A stretch of DNA of 13,526 nt from Thermaceae bacterium (GTDB lineage: Bacteria; Deinococcota; Deinococci; Deinococcales; Marinithermaceae): positions 1 to 13,526 of the forward strand of contig JALSJG010000190.1 of assembly GCA_026989475.1 (NCBI GenBank). Direction: 5' to 3'. The notes under the pieces were generated by a model. It was not told the origin of the DNA, searched no databases, and saw nothing but the letters and a program-made list of their open reading frames with translations. Below are positions 12,845 to 13,526 of the stretch, in pieces (position 1 is the stretch's first letter; each line of letters starts with the position of its first letter). A program made the translations under genes and the position numbers.

Positions 12845-13526
12845 TCACTCCTTTAGCGCAAGCCCCCGCTCCGCCAGGGCCTCTTTGATCTCCTCGATGC
12901 TCCGCTCGCCGATGCCCGGAACCTTCTTGAGGTCGCGCAGGCTCAAGGCGAGCAGGTCCTCGACGGTGTGGATCCCCTCCTCCTTGAGGTTATGGAGAAC
13001 CCGGGTGGAAAGGCCAAGCTCCTCAAGCGGGAGCCGCTCCTCCGCCTCGGGCTCCGGCGCGGGCTCCGCCGGCGCCTCCTCGGCCACCTCGCCGAGGGGC
13101 GCGAAGAAGTCGAGGTGCCCTTTTAGGATCTTTACCGCCTCGGCGAGCGCCGCCTGGGGGCTCACCGAACCGTCGGTCCAGATCCGGAGGGTGAGCTTAT
13201 CCAGGTCGGTGCGCCGGCCGAGCCGGGTGTTCTCGACGTGGTAGGCAACCCGGCGCACCGGGGAAAAGAGCGCGTCCACCGGGATCGAGTTGATCCGGTC
13301 CTTGATGTTGTGCTGCTCCGCCGGGACGTAACCCATGCCGCGGTCCACCCGGACCTCCATGACGAGCCGCGCCCCCTCGGCGAGGGTGGCGATGTGGAGG
13401 TCGGGGTTGATGATCTCGGCGTCCGAGGGCACCTCCAGGTCCCCGGCCTTGACCTCGCCCGGCCCCTCGGCGCGGAGCCTTAAGGTCACGGTCTCGACGT
13501 CGGGGTCGAGGAACTTGACCACGAGC
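12845..13526 (-). CDS. rpoA: DNA-directed RNA polymerase subunit alpha (3' part; 5' end outside the window)
   Basis: About 226 C-terminal residues are visible; the frame runs off the window at base 13526, so roughly the first 90 residues are missing (T. thermophilus RpoA is about 315). A GTG at 13520-13522 is an internal Val codon, not a start. Visible parts are the rest of the N-terminal assembly domain (INPDLHIATLAEGARL, VDRGMGYVPAEQHNIKDRI, FSPVRRVAYHVENTRLG, DLDKLTLRIWTDGSVSPQ), a Pro/Glu/Ala-rich linker, and the C-terminal helix-hairpin-helix domain (LGLSTRVLHNLKEEGI, VPGIGERSIEEIKEAL) that binds UP elements and activators. Motif match to Thermus RpoA is very close. The TGA stop at 12845-12847 is part of the rplQ ribosome binding region. 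Confidence 0.98.
   Translation of the reverse strand, partial: LVVKFLDPDVETVTLRLRAEGPGEVKAGDLEVPSDAEIINPDLHIATLAEGARLVMEVRVDRGMGYVPAEQHNIKDRINSIPVDALFSPVRRVAYHVENTRLGRRTDLDKLTLRIWTDGSVSPQAALAEAVKILKGHLDFFAPLGEVAEEAPAEPAPEPEAEERLPLEELGLSTRVLHNLKEEGIHTVEDLLALSLRDLKKVPGIGERSIEEIKEALAERGLALKE

Noticed and set aside
13520..13522. GTG as a start for rpoA
   Set aside because: It is an internal Val in the N-terminal domain; the frame stays open to the window end and RpoA needs about 90 more residues.
1..13526. Mobile elements, CRISPR arrays, tRNA genes, toxin-antitoxin or defence genes
   Set aside because: No transposase, integrase, direct-repeat array, tRNA-like cloverleaf or defence motif was found on either strand, and all of the sequence is filled by identified genes with short gaps.

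Overview
The window is high-GC DNA that looks like the chromosome of a member of the Thermaceae (Deinococcota), probably a relative of Thermus such as an Oceanithermus- or Marinithermus-type organism rather than Thermus itself. This is inferred from memory of protein families: the RpoA fragment and L17 resemble the Thermus thermophilus proteins closely, and the proton-translocating transhydrogenase is encoded as three genes (alpha1, alpha2, beta), as in T. thermophilus. Third codon positions are almost all G/C. Long spurious open frames on the opposite strands are a side-effect of this bias. The genus cannot be fixed by eye.

Layout: (1) bases 1-1875, plus strand: the end of fabG, then acpP and fabF, a fatty-acid elongation cluster. 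(2) 1946-3121, plus: metK, behind its own putative promoter, a leader hairpin and a strong Shine-Dalgarno (SD) site. (3) 3118-7056, minus: pntA1-pntA2-pntB joined by ATGA overlaps, followed by a membrane-bound GGDEF protein whose stop codon shares a TTAA with the metK stop. (4) 7121-8065, plus: an NfsA-like nitroreductase with an extra C-terminal region, divergent from pntA1. (5) 8047-10260, minus: a Fes/esterase-D-like hydrolase followed by a CaiB-type CoA transferase. (6) 10296-12400, plus: a PrxQ/BCP-type peroxiredoxin, an MDR-family oxidoreductase, and a NYN-fold protein that has lost its usual acidic signature. (7) 12442-13526, minus: rplQ and the 3' part of rpoA, the end of the alpha-operon, with back-to-back terminators facing the NYN gene.

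How the genes may fit together: most of the window is housekeeping (lipid synthesis, SAM synthesis, NADPH supply, ribosome/RNA polymerase). Transhydrogenase makes NADPH, which FabG and the nitroreductase family consume, and the peroxiredoxin and oxidoreductases add a redox theme. The grouping may be no more than neighbourhood.

No tRNA, rRNA, CRISPR array, insertion sequence, phage gene or obvious transferred island was seen, and no gene-free gap exceeds about 75 bases. I did not find a convincing new multi-gene system. The most unusual points are a degenerate NYN protein, a nitroreductase with an unexplained C-terminal domain, a series of genes whose TANNNT -10 box lies 6-7 bases before the start codon (leaderless mRNAs), and a terminator-like hairpin between a promoter-like box and metK.
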